A stretch of 64,000 nt of DNA from Phycisphaerae bacterium (GTDB lineage: Bacteria; Planctomycetota; Phycisphaerae; Phycisphaerales; Phycisphaeraceae): NCBI GenBank assembly GCA_030425705.1, contig JAUHZU010000004.1:186001-250000 (forward strand), in the 5' to 3' direction. The notes under the pieces are model-generated. The model worked only from the letters and a program-made list of their open reading frames with translations, was not told the DNA's origin and did not search any database. Shown here piece by piece: positions 9,097 to 16,826 of this stretch. The first letter of the stretch is position 1. Each line of letters begins with the position of its first letter. A program made the translations under genes and the position numbers.

Positions 9097-10218
9097 ATGA
9101 CGCACGGACTCCCACACGACCTGCTCGCCTCGCTCCTGCCGCACGCGTGGTTCGCCGGCGGCAATCAGTTGCTGCTCATCGGCGTCGCCGTCGTCGCGAT
9201 GGCCGCGGTCATCAAGGGCGCTGACTGGCTGGTCGAGGGCGCGGCGGGCATCGCCGCGAAGCTGGGCATGCCCAAGGTCATCATCGGCGCAACCATCGTC
9301 TCGCTGGGCACCACCGCGCCCGAGGCCGCCGTCTCCGTCCTCGCCGCGTTCTCCGGCAACGCCGGCCTCGCGCTGGGCAACGGCGTGGGGTCCATCATCG
9401 CCGACACCGGCCTCATCTTCGGGCTTGGCTGCGTCCTCGTCGCCCTCCCCGCCGACCGATTCGTCCTTACCCGCCAGGGCTGGGTGCAGTTCGGCAGCGC
9501 GGCCTTCCTCGCCGTCCTCTGCTGGGTGCTCTACGCCCTGCACCGCGAGCAGGCCTACATCGGCTGGCCCGTCGGCGTGCTGCTGCTCGCGGCGCTGGTC
9601 GCGTACATGGCCATCTCCGTCCGCTGGGCCCGCCAGCACCCGCACGGCGAGCCGCACATCGTGACCGATGATATCGCCACCCCCAGCGACAGCGTCGACA
9701 TCGACATGCACGAGCACGCCGAGGACAAGTCCCTGGCCGTGCTCGCGCTGATGGGCCTCGCGGGGCTGGCCATCGTCATCCTGGCCGGCGACGGGCTGGT
9801 CGGCTCGGTCAGCGAGCTCGCCCACCAGTGGGGCGTGCCCGACGTCGTGATCGCCGGCACCATCGTCGCCTTCGGCACGTCGCTGCCCGAGCTGGTCGTC
9901 GGCATCCAGGCGATCCGCAAGGGACACTTCGAGCTGCTCGTGGGCAACGTCATCGGCGCGGACATCCTCAATGTTCTGTTCGTCGTCGGCGCCGCCGCCG
10001 TCGCCGCCCCGCTCGCCATCGCCTACGACCAGGCCACCAAGCAGGCGACCACATCCTTCGTCTACATCGCCCTGCCCAGCATGATGCTCATGCTCCTGTA
10101 CTTCCGCCTGTGCATCTTCAAAGCCACCAAAGACGGCCACTTCAGCAAGTGGATGGGCTACCCCCTGCTCGCTGGCTACCTGGTGTTCTCCGTCCTGTCG
10201 TACGTCATGGCGACGTAG
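9097..10218 (+). CDS. Calcium/sodium antiporter, CaCA family
   Basis: 373 aa integral membrane protein with about ten hydrophobic segments in two inverted halves. The two diagnostic alpha repeats are present: GATIVSLGTTAPEAAVSV near residue 65 and GTIVAFGTSLPELVVGI near residue 255. Each carries the acidic residue that binds cation. A charged, His-containing cytoplasmic loop (around IDMHEHAEDKS) separates the halves. The family (YrbG-like) exchanges Ca2+ for Na+ or H+ across the inner membrane. It is a single gene, ending against a palindromic repeat. Confidence 0.93.
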   Translation: MTHGLPHDLLASLLPHAWFAGGNQLLLIGVAVVAMAAVIKGADWLVEGAAGIAAKLGMPKVIIGATIVSLGTTAPEAAVSVLAAFSGNAGLALGNGVGSIIADTGLIFGLGCVLVALPADRFVLTRQGWVQFGSAAFLAVLCWVLYALHREQAYIGWPVGVLLLAALVAYMAISVRWARQHPHGEPHIVTDDIATPSDSVDIDMHEHAEDKSLAVLALMGLAGLAIVILAGDGLVGSVSELAHQWGVPDVVIAGTIVAFGTSLPELVVGIQAIRKGHFELLVGNVIGADILNVLFVVGAAAVAAPLAIAYDQATKQATTSFVYIALPSMMLMLLYFRLCIFKATKDGHFSKWMGYPLLAGYLVFSVLSYVMAT

Positions 10219-10225
10219 GAATGAA

Positions 10226-10300
10226 GTGAATAGTTCACAGTGAACAGTGAAAAGTAAAAGCGTGGCGGCTTTCCCACGCTGTTCACTGTGCACTATTCAC
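10226..10300. repeat. Palindromic repeat family B, nested hairpin
   Basis: Outer arms of 22 nt (10226-10247 and 10279-10300) pair with one mismatch. An inner gcgtgg/ccacgc stem (10260-10265, 10274-10279) sits between them. The element separates the convergent antiporter and GmhA-like genes and would fold on either strand, so it is a likely bidirectional terminator. Its right arm contains the last codons and stop of the GmhA-like gene. Confidence 0.8.
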
Positions 10301-10895
10301 TGTTCACCCGCGCCAGCGCCAGCGCCGGCTCGAGCGCCTCGCAGACCGTGTGATACAGCAGCAGGTGCATCTCCTGCACCCGGGCGGTCACGTCGCTGGG
10401 CACGACCAGCTCGATATCCGCCAGCCCCTTGCACCGGCCGCCGCCCTTGCCGAGGAACGCGACGGTGTGGACGCCCATCGCCTTCGCCTGCCCGATCGCG
10501 GCGACGATGTTCGCCGAGTTCCCGCTGGTCGAGAACACGCACAGCACATCGCCCGGCTTGCCGTGCGCACGGACCTGGCGTGCGAACATCTGCTCTAGCC
10601 CATAGTCGTTGGCGATGGCGGTGACGATGTTGTGGTCGGCGGTGAGATCGATCGCGGGGTATGGCGGGCGGTCGTCGCAGTAACGGTTCGCGATCTCGCT
10701 GGTGAGGTGCGCCGCGTCACCCGCGCTCCCACCGTTGCCGCAGGCCATGAGCTTGTGCCCGCCCGTCAGCGCCCCGCCGATCACGCGCGTCGCCTCGGCG
10801 AGCGCCGGCGCGAGCGCCTCGCACTGCACGGCGAGCGTCGCGACCTCGGCCAGGTTCGTCTTCAAGAGCGCGGCAGGATCAGAGGCGTCGGGCAT
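10293..10895 (-). CDS. gmhA: SIS-domain sugar isomerase, GmhA-like (sedoheptulose-7-phosphate isomerase)
   Basis: 200 aa single SIS domain. GNGGSAGDAAHLTSEIANRY is the GmhA/DiaA phosphosugar-binding signature and STSGNSANI the second phosphate-binding loop. The length fits GmhA (about 190-200). GmhA converts sedoheptulose-7-phosphate to D-glycero-manno-heptose-7-phosphate for heptose synthesis; the non-enzymatic DiaA type is the main alternative. The GT9 heptosyltransferase-like gene near the window end would be a natural user of heptose. The last residues VNSE and the stop are encoded by palindromic repeat B. Confidence 0.85.
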   Translation of the reverse strand: MPDASDPAALLKTNLAEVATLAVQCEALAPALAEATRVIGGALTGGHKLMACGNGGSAGDAAHLTSEIANRYCDDRPPYPAIDLTADHNIVTAIANDYGLEQMFARQVRAHGKPGDVLCVFSTSGNSANIVAAIGQAKAMGVHTVAFLGKGGGRCKGLADIELVVPSDVTARVQEMHLLLYHTVCEALEPALALARVNSE

Positions 10896-10901
10896 GCGAT
10901 G

Positions 10902-10907
10902 AGTGTA
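10902..10907 (-). promoter_or_regulatory. -10 hexamer TACACT, leaderless geometry
   Basis: On the minus strand TACACT ends 6 nt before the ATG of the GmhA-like gene, with no Shine-Dalgarno. Confidence 0.45.
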
Positions 10908-10963
10908 TCGAATGACAAGGATTCAAGACCAGCCGGCGGCTTACGGACGCCGGTTACTCGGGC

Positions 10964-11067
10964 GTAGGGTGGGTGGAGCGAGTCCGCGAGCGATACCCAC
11001 CAGAAATCGCCAACCGGTTGACAGCGCGCGGTGGGTATCGGCCGCGGACGGCCTCCACCCATCCTAC
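10964..11067. repeat. Palindromic repeat family C, 38-nt imperfect arms
   Basis: Arms 10964-11001 and 11030-11067 match as reverse complements at 32 of 38 positions, with a 28-nt loop. The element fills the gap between two minus-strand genes. Its right arm contains the stop codon (11064-11066) of the SDR gene. Confidence 0.85.
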
Positions 11068-11870
11068 TTGTCCGCCTTCAGCTTGCGGTAATGCCGCCGC
11101 ATCACCCACGCCGAGAGGCGCGGACACGCCGTGCCCGCCGCGAGCGCGAGCCGCGTCAGGCCGCTGGGCCAGACCTCCGGCCGGGGGCGCTTGAGCGCCT
11201 TGACCACGCACTTCGCCACATGCTCGGCCGACTGCTGCATCAGTTCCGGCGTGTTGTCCATCCCCGTGCCACCCGCGGCCTCGACGAACGCCGTCTTCGT
11301 CCCGATCGGGTGCACGCTCGTCACCGACACGCCCTGGTCCACCAGCTCCGCGCGCATCGCCCCGGCGATCGCGTCCTGCGCCGCCTTCGTCGCCGAGTAC
11401 ACCCCCAGCATCGGCACGCCGACCTCGCTCGCCGCGGACGAGCAGACCAGCAGGTGCCGCAGCCCGCCGTCGGTCTGCAGCAGCTTCGGGAACGCCGCCT
11501 GCAGCGTGTAGCACGTGCCGAAGTAGTTGACATCGAACAGCGCGCGGGCCCGGTCGTCGGGCGTCTCGAGCACGGTGCTGAACAGCCCGTAGCCCGCGTT
11601 GGCGAACACCGCGTCGAGCCGGCCGAAGGTGTGCCAGCACTGCTCCACCGCGTCCCGGACCTGCCGCTCGTCGGCGACATCGGCCGTGCACGTGTGCGCC
11701 CGCCGGCCGTGCGCATCGACACGCTGCGCGGCCTCCGCGAGCTTATCCGCCCGCCGGGCGACCAGCGACACGTGCATCCCCGCCGCGGCGCAGCGCTCGG
11801 CCGTCGCCGCGCCGATCCCGCTGCTCCCGCCGGTGATCAGGATGACTTTGTCGTGGAGGTCGCGGGCCAT
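11064..11870 (-). CDS. Short-chain dehydrogenase/reductase (SDR)
   Basis: 268 aa from the ATG at 11868-11870; an upstream in-frame extension falls in repeat DNA and is rejected. The Rossmann motif is LITGGSSGIGAA near the N-terminus. ANAGYG is the NNAG equivalent, and the catalytic Ser is followed by YSATKAAQDA (YxxxK). A classical SDR uses NAD(P)H to oxidise or reduce an alcohol/ketone. The C-terminal RPRPEVWPSGLTRLAL extension with basic residues resembles membrane-associated SDRs acting on lipids. Substrate unknown. The final codon abuts palindromic repeat C, which supplies the stop. Confidence 0.88.
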   Translation of the reverse strand: MARDLHDKVILITGGSSGIGAATAERCAAAGMHVSLVARRADKLAEAAQRVDAHGRRAHTCTADVADERQVRDAVEQCWHTFGRLDAVFANAGYGLFSTVLETPDDRARALFDVNYFGTCYTLQAAFPKLLQTDGGLRHLLVCSSAASEVGVPMLGVYSATKAAQDAIAGAMRAELVDQGVSVTSVHPIGTKTAFVEAAGGTGMDNTPELMQQSAEHVAKCVVKALKRPRPEVWPSGLTRLALAAGTACPRLSAWVMRRHYRKLKADK

Positions 11871-11883
11871 ACCCAATCCGTTA

Positions 11884-12001
11884 GAAACCACCGATGTACA
11901 CGGATGAACACCGATAGGATAGGCAGTTGATCTGCTTGCAGCGTCAACGTGCACGCCGCACTCGTCCTGATCCGTGTGCACCGGTGTGCATCGGTGGTTT
12001 C
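11884..12001. repeat. Palindromic repeat family D between divergent genes
   Basis: Arms 11884-11915 and 11970-12001 pair at roughly 27 of 32 positions. The unit is built from a gatgNacac-type word repeated within each arm. It occupies the SDR/pyrE divergent spacer, so any promoters there must overlap it. Confidence 0.75.
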
Positions 12002-12015
12002 ATTCTTTCCGCCGC

Positions 12016-12021
12016 TATACT
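12016..12021 (+). promoter_or_regulatory. -10 hexamer TATACT, leaderless geometry
   Basis: TATACT ends 7 nt before the pyrE ATG at 12029, in the short unique segment after repeat D. Confidence 0.5.
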
Positions 12022-12028
12022 CCTCCCC

Positions 12029-12574
12029 ATGACACGAGACCAGCTCATCCAGCGCATCGCCGACGCCGCCCTCCTCCGCGGCGAGTTCACCCTCCGCAGC
12101 GGGCGCACCAGCCGGTACTACCTCGACAAGTACCTGTTCACGACCCAGCCGGACATCCTCGAAGCGCTGGGCGCGATGTTCGCCGAGCGCCTCGCCGCGC
12201 TGCCCGGCGGTCTCGACGGCATCGACCGCCTCGCGGGCACCGAGCTCGGCGGCATCCCCCTGGTCAGCGCCGCCGCCATCGCCACCGGCAAGCCCGCCGT
12301 CCTCATCCGCAACCAGAAGAAGGGCTACGGCACCGCCAAGCAGCTCGAAGGCGCGATCAACCCCGGCGAGACCGTCGTCCTCCTCGAAGACATCGCCACC
12401 ACCGGCGGCCAGGTCCTCGAGGCCGGCTCCATGCTCCGCAACGACTTCCAGGTCCATGTCCCAACTATCATCGCCACCATCGACCGCGAAGAGGGCGCAA
12501 GAGAAAACATCGAAACCGCGGGCTTCACGTTCGATGCGCTGTTTACGAAAAGCGATCTCGGGATTGATGAGTAG
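12029..12574 (+). CDS. pyrE: Orotate phosphoribosyltransferase
   Basis: 181 aa. It transfers the ribose-5-phosphate of PRPP to orotate, giving OMP in pyrimidine synthesis. The N-terminal RGEFTLRSGRTSRYYLDKY is the OPRT signature. AGTELGGIPLVSAAA follows, then KGYGTAKQLEG (flexible loop) and the PRPP-binding motif VVLLEDIATTGG near residue 115. The length is normal. A longer in-frame start at 11927 would read through repeat D and is rejected. No other pyrimidine gene is nearby. Confidence 0.95.
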   Translation: MTRDQLIQRIADAALLRGEFTLRSGRTSRYYLDKYLFTTQPDILEALGAMFAERLAALPGGLDGIDRLAGTELGGIPLVSAAAIATGKPAVLIRNQKKGYGTAKQLEGAINPGETVVLLEDIATTGGQVLEAGSMLRNDFQVHVPTIIATIDREEGARENIETAGFTFDALFTKSDLGIDE

Positions 12575-12620
12575 GTGGTCGGCAGATGGCGTCAAGCCTC
12601 AGTGCCTAGGGCATCAAGAA

Positions 12621-13028
12621 TCACGGTTCAGCCCCCTGCTCCAGCAGCTGCTCCATACCCTCGGGCATATCCGACTCATTTGCAATGCGCCATCGTACCT
12701 CTCGCACCCGAAACGCTTCAAAGACGATGCAGGCCCAGAGTACAAATGTGTTTCCATCTCGATCTCGAACATGCACAACGCGATAGGTGTCGTACTCCCC
12801 CCGGACGCCCATCTTGTGGCTTTGCGCCACACCAACCTCGATCTCGAACTTTGGGAATGGGCCTGTCCTGAACAATCCGGGCCAACGTGACGAGATGTAC
12901 TCGTAGCCATGCTTCTCCAACACGGGTTCCAAATGCTCGCGATGATCTCGGCGATGGCGTCTCAATACGAGAGCGACCGATACCACAAGCAAAGTCACGA
13001 TCAAAAACGCAACCCAAATGTAAGTCAT
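12621..13028 (-). CDS. Hypothetical membrane-anchored protein
   Basis: 135 aa. One N-terminal transmembrane segment (residues 4-24), then a basic RRHRRDHREH stretch and a small soluble domain containing FPKFEIEVGVAQ and YDTYRVVHVRDRDGNTF, a beta-rich pattern. GGAGGTG lies at good distance before the ATG, which supports translation. No family recognised. It is convergent with pyrE. Confidence 0.65.
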   Translation of the reverse strand: MTYIWVAFLIVTLLVVSVALVLRRHRRDHREHLEPVLEKHGYEYISSRWPGLFRTGPFPKFEIEVGVAQSHKMGVRGEYDTYRVVHVRDRDGNTFVLWACIVFEAFRVREVRWRIANESDMPEGMEQLLEQGAEP

Positions 13029-13118
13029 AGCAGCACCTCCGCACGTTACTACCTTACTCGACCTAAATTGTTGGTTTGGAGCTGTACTACCCAGTTCCTG
13101 CCGGCCGCTGACGAATAC

Positions 13119-15359
13119 TCACCCGATCAGCCCGTCCTCCGCGAGGTCTTGTTGGCCGTGGATGATGATCGGGTCGATCTCGGTCTCGATGGCGACCTGG
13201 CCGCGGGCGTCGACGACAGCGATGGGGACCTTGCCGGCCTTCCAGTCGGCGAGGGGCAGCAGCGGCCAGCGGGCCGGGGTCCGGCGGTCGGGGTCGATGG
13301 TGATGTATGTGCCCGTCGCGCCGGGGGCGAGCTTGTCCACTACCAGTTGCGGCGTCGCGAGGAAGTAGCCCAGCGTCGTCACCCCGCGCGGGTAGTGCGC
13401 GAGGTTGTCGGTGATGTACGCGTCGACAAACCCCTTGGACTGGTGGTGGGTGTTGGCCATCACCTGCATGTCCCAGTAGTGGCTGGCGGAGGGCGGGCCC
13501 TGGAGCTTGAGGTAGCGGGCGAGCATGTCCCGCCAGAGGTTCTGGGAGATGCGGAGGTGGTCGGTCTCGACGGAGGTGTTGCAGTTGCCGTAGCGGCGCT
13601 TGGTCTCGCGCTGGGCGGAGTAGATGTCGGTGGCGATGAGGTCGCGGGGCATGGCGGTAGGCATGCCGACCATGAAGGGCAACAGCTCGCCGTTGGGGTT
13701 GTAGATGCAGTAGACCTCGCGGACGTTCTGGTCGTCGTTGGCGTCGAGGGCGGGGTCGACGCAGACGGCCAGGTGGTCGCCGACCCAGGCGTCGCGCTCG
13801 ACGCGTCGCGCGGCGTCGTCGGCGTGCTGGTCGAAGGCCTTGGCGTCGGGGGCGACGTCGGCGTTGCCAGCGTGCTGGAGCAGGTCGGCCGCGGCGCGGA
13901 GGCCGACGATGCGTTTGATGGCGAGGTAGGTCTGCTTGGGCGAGGCGCGGAAGCCCGGGGCGTAGCGCGAGGCGTGGGTCGAGGTGTGCCCGACGGACGG
14001 GAACCCGGAGTGGTCGCGGTCGGTCCAGTCCAGGTACCTGCCCAGCCCAACGACCAGCGCGTGGTGCTGCTTGATGAGGGAGGTGTCGCCGGTCCAGCGG
14101 GTGTAGGCCTGGAGCAGCGCGAGGAAGTCGGAGTTCTGCTCGGCGGGTGAGGGGTGCTTGTAGTTGGCGCGGCGCGCGTCCATGCCGAGCCCCAGGTCGT
14201 GGGCGATGATCCGGCCGTCGCTGGGCTCGTGCTCGCCGGAGCGTTCGGCCCACTGGCGGAGCTGGAGCTTGAGCAGCCGGGGCCAGAGCGCGAAGTAGAA
14301 CATCGCGCTGTTGCACTCGGCGTTGAGCGTGGACTGGTACAGCCGGGACCCCTCGGTGACGGAGAACCAGTCCAGCCGGCTGCCGGGCGGCGCGGACTCG
14401 TCGGCGATGCCGGGGTGGGCGTGGCTCATCCACCAGGTGTTGGCGAGGTAGGACTGCCAGGACTGGTTGACCAGGTGGGCCTGGGGCAGGTTCAGCGGCG
14501 CCTGCTGGATAAGCTTCTCCAGCCGGCGCGAGTGGGCGAGGTGGTCGTCGCGCGTCGCCACGGCGTCGGCCACCAGCGCGTCCAGGTCCGACCAGTGATC
14601 GACATACCGGAACGTCGCGTCGAACTCCCGGCCCGACCGGCCGACCTGCATCACCGGGTCGGCGACGTGCGCGCACCACACCAGCCGCCACTTCTCGCCC
14701 GAGTCGGGCATCGTGATCGGCATGACGATCTCCAGCCCGTCGCCCTCGGCCGTCGGCGACGCGCCGGGCGTGAGCGAGACGATCCGCTCGCGCGCGGGGA
14801 CCGTCGGGCCGTCGCGCGGCGGCAGGTTCTTCTCGGGGAACGGGCTGCCGCGGTCGGGGTTGAACGTCAGGTGGTTGTTGTAGTGCAGGTCGATCGCGCC
14901 GTCGCCCGCGGTGACCCGGGTCTCGGGTCGGCTCAGCCGGATGAACAGCTTGACGTTGTCGACGCCCTGCTCCTCCTGCTGCCGGCGCCACCGGGCGTGG
15001 ACCATGTGGTGAACCCGGCACTCGAGATAGAACACCGGCATGGTGCAGAGCTTCTCGTCCTGCGGGTAGAAGGGCGCGTGCAGGTTCAGCTCGAACCGGA
15101 CGCCGAGCTTCTCGGAGTAGGCGCGGAAGGTGATGGAGTTGAAGCGTTCGAACTGCTCGCAGCTGATGAGCGGCGTGCCGAGGGTCGTGAAGGGCAGGAC
15201 GCGTTCGGTGCCGTCGGGCTCGACCATGCCGACGCACAGGTCCATGGGCCGGTCGAGGAACCGCCCCATCGCGCCGTGCATGACGCGTTTTTTGTACGGC
15301 TCAAACAGCAGGCCGAACCGGCTGCCAAGCCGGGCGAGTTGCCAGGTCATGAGCTGCAT
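13119..15359 (-). CDS. Six-hairpin glycosidase-like protein (putative glycoside hydrolase)
   Basis: 746 aa, no signal peptide, so probably cytoplasmic. The N-terminal 300 residues look beta-rich. The C-terminal half has the helical motif order of (alpha/alpha)6-barrel glycosidases: STLNAECNSAMFYFALWP, IIAHDLGLGMD, DFLALLQAYTRWTGD, YLDWTDRDHSGFPSVG and KQTYLAIKRIVGL. This resembles GH52, GH116 or DUF4965-type enzymes, but the exact family is not certain by eye. Candidate acids are the Glu in LNAECN and the Asp in AHDLG. Substrate unknown. The gene stands alone. Confidence 0.6.
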   Translation of the reverse strand: MQLMTWQLARLGSRFGLLFEPYKKRVMHGAMGRFLDRPMDLCVGMVEPDGTERVLPFTTLGTPLISCEQFERFNSITFRAYSEKLGVRFELNLHAPFYPQDEKLCTMPVFYLECRVHHMVHARWRRQQEEQGVDNVKLFIRLSRPETRVTAGDGAIDLHYNNHLTFNPDRGSPFPEKNLPPRDGPTVPARERIVSLTPGASPTAEGDGLEIVMPITMPDSGEKWRLVWCAHVADPVMQVGRSGREFDATFRYVDHWSDLDALVADAVATRDDHLAHSRRLEKLIQQAPLNLPQAHLVNQSWQSYLANTWWMSHAHPGIADESAPPGSRLDWFSVTEGSRLYQSTLNAECNSAMFYFALWPRLLKLQLRQWAERSGEHEPSDGRIIAHDLGLGMDARRANYKHPSPAEQNSDFLALLQAYTRWTGDTSLIKQHHALVVGLGRYLDWTDRDHSGFPSVGHTSTHASRYAPGFRASPKQTYLAIKRIVGLRAAADLLQHAGNADVAPDAKAFDQHADDAARRVERDAWVGDHLAVCVDPALDANDDQNVREVYCIYNPNGELLPFMVGMPTAMPRDLIATDIYSAQRETKRRYGNCNTSVETDHLRISQNLWRDMLARYLKLQGPPSASHYWDMQVMANTHHQSKGFVDAYITDNLAHYPRGVTTLGYFLATPQLVVDKLAPGATGTYITIDPDRRTPARWPLLPLADWKAGKVPIAVVDARGQVAIETEIDPIIIHGQQDLAEDGLIG

Positions 15360-15365
15360 GGGGGT

Positions 15366-15371
15366 AGGTTA
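15366..15371 (-). promoter_or_regulatory. -10-like hexamer TAACCT, leaderless geometry
   Basis: TAACCT on the minus strand ends 6 nt before the ATG at 15359. The match to the -10 consensus is weaker than at other sites. Confidence 0.3.
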
Positions 15372-15448
15372 GCGGATTCCCGCGCGCATGCGCATGTTGA
15401 TAAACCGGCACGGACTTGCAGCTTAAGCCGCCAGTCGATCACAACCAC

Positions 15449-16702
15449 TCACCCTGTCGGCAGTACCTTCATCAGCCGTTCGACGACCGCGGGGACGACT
15501 TCAAGGGCGTAGTCGATGTCGGCGTCGGTGGTGTAGCGCGAGAGGGAGAAGCGGACCGTGCCGTGGGCGGTGGGCTCGTCCATGTGCATCGCCATGAGGA
15601 TGGGCGAGGGCTCGAGCGATCCGCTGCTGCACGCCGCGCCGGCGCTGGCGCAGACGCCGCGCTCGCTGAGCCCGAGCAGCACCGCCTCGGCCTCGACGCC
15701 GGGGAACGCGATGCTCGCGGTGTTCGCCAGCCGCGGCGCGCCGGCGGAGTTGACCACGGCCGTCGGGATACGCTCGCAGATCGTCCGCTCGAATCGGTCG
15801 CGCCGCGTGCGGATCACGTCGCACGCGGCGGCGTTAGCGAGGTGCGCCTTCGCGAGCTCCGCGGCCTTGCCCAGCGCGAGGATGCCGATCGTGTTCTCCG
15901 TGCCGGGCCGGCGTTCGCGCTCCTGTGACCCGCCGAGCTGCTGTGCCGCGAGCTTGACCAGGCGGCGCACGTACAGCGCGCCCGACCCCTTGGGCCCGTG
16001 CAGCTTGTGGGCCGAGCAGGTGAGCAGGTCGGCCTGCGCGGCGTGGACATCGACGGGCACCTTGCCGACGGCCTGGGTCGCATCGATGTGGAAGAACACG
16101 CGCGGCCGGGCCACGCCAGCCTCGCGCAGCACTTCACGTTTCGCGGCGATCGCCTCGCCGATCTCGGCGACGGGCTGCAGGACGCCCGTCTCGTTGTTCG
16201 CCCACTGGACCGACACAACCACGGTCCGCATCGCACCATCCCCCTGCAGCAGCTCATCGAGGGTCGCGGCGATAGATGCCGGCGACACCCGGCCGTCGCC
16301 ATCGACCTCGCTGAAGCGCAGCACCGCGCCGTGCCGGGCCAGGTGCTTCGCCGGGTCGCGCACGGCCGAGTGCTCGACGGGCAGGGTCATGACGGCCGGG
16401 GCGGCGGCTTCGTCGGCGTCGCCGTTCATCGCGCGGTGCCAGAGCTCCGGTTCGATGAGCCCGCGGAGGGCGAGGTTGTTCGCCTCGGTCCCGCCGGAGG
16501 TGAAGGTGATCTCGCGCGGCTCGGCCCCGAGGAGCTGCGCGACGTGTTGCCGGGCGAGCTCGAGCTTCTGACGGACCTGCTGGCCCAGGCGGTGCACGCT
16601 GGAGGGGTTGGCGTAGGCGTGCTCGGCCGCGTCGCGGATCGTGGCCACCACCTCGGGCGCGAGCGGGGTCGTGGCGTTGTTGTCGAGGTAGCAGGTCTGC
16701 AT
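15449..16702 (-). CDS. Cysteine desulfurase (IscS/NifS type)
   Basis: 417 aa from the ATG of MQTCYLDNNATTP. This PLP enzyme takes sulfur from cysteine for Fe-S clusters and tRNA thiolation. TSGGTEANNLAL is the PLP phosphate site and CSAHKLHGPKG holds the Schiff-base Lys. GVCASAGAACSSGSLEPS carries the catalytic Cys loop of class I enzymes. A run of about 15 polar/Ala residues (around NGDADEAAAP) is a small family-atypical insertion. No isc genes flank it. The C-terminal RFSLSRYTTDADID is typical. Confidence 0.93.
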   Translation of the reverse strand: MQTCYLDNNATTPLAPEVVATIRDAAEHAYANPSSVHRLGQQVRQKLELARQHVAQLLGAEPREITFTSGGTEANNLALRGLIEPELWHRAMNGDADEAAAPAVMTLPVEHSAVRDPAKHLARHGAVLRFSEVDGDGRVSPASIAATLDELLQGDGAMRTVVVSVQWANNETGVLQPVAEIGEAIAAKREVLREAGVARPRVFFHIDATQAVGKVPVDVHAAQADLLTCSAHKLHGPKGSGALYVRRLVKLAAQQLGGSQERERRPGTENTIGILALGKAAELAKAHLANAAACDVIRTRRDRFERTICERIPTAVVNSAGAPRLANTASIAFPGVEAEAVLLGLSERGVCASAGAACSSGSLEPSPILMAMHMDEPTAHGTVRFSLSRYTTDADIDYALEVVPAVVERLMKVLPTG

Positions 16703-16708
16703 CCGGGC

Positions 16709-16714
16709 ATTGTA
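16709..16714 (-). promoter_or_regulatory. -10 hexamer TACAAT, leaderless geometry
   Basis: TACAAT on the minus strand ends 6 nt before the cysteine desulfurase ATG. It supports that start over the longer upstream frame. Confidence 0.5.
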
Positions 16715-16780
16715 GGTCCGCGTCCGCCGCGAACGGCCGCCCCGCCGCGCTTTATTATGAAACAATCCGCCCGGCCGGGG

Positions 16781-16786
16781 TATCAT
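16781..16786 (+). promoter_or_regulatory. -10 hexamer TATCAT upstream of lysA
   Basis: TATCAT lies 40 nt before the lysA ATG, giving a leader of about 33 nt. The leader ends in a CCCGACCCGCGACCCGACC run, a member of the C-rich repeat found before other starts. Confidence 0.4.
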
Positions 16787-16826
16787 GCCCCGCCCGGCCC
16801 GACGCACCCCGACCCGCGACCCGACC

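Noticed and set aside
11871-11981. Longer N-terminus for the SDR protein (start at 11981)
   Set aside because: The added residues are translated from palindromic repeat D, and the conserved SDR start DKVILITGG needs only the downstream ATG.
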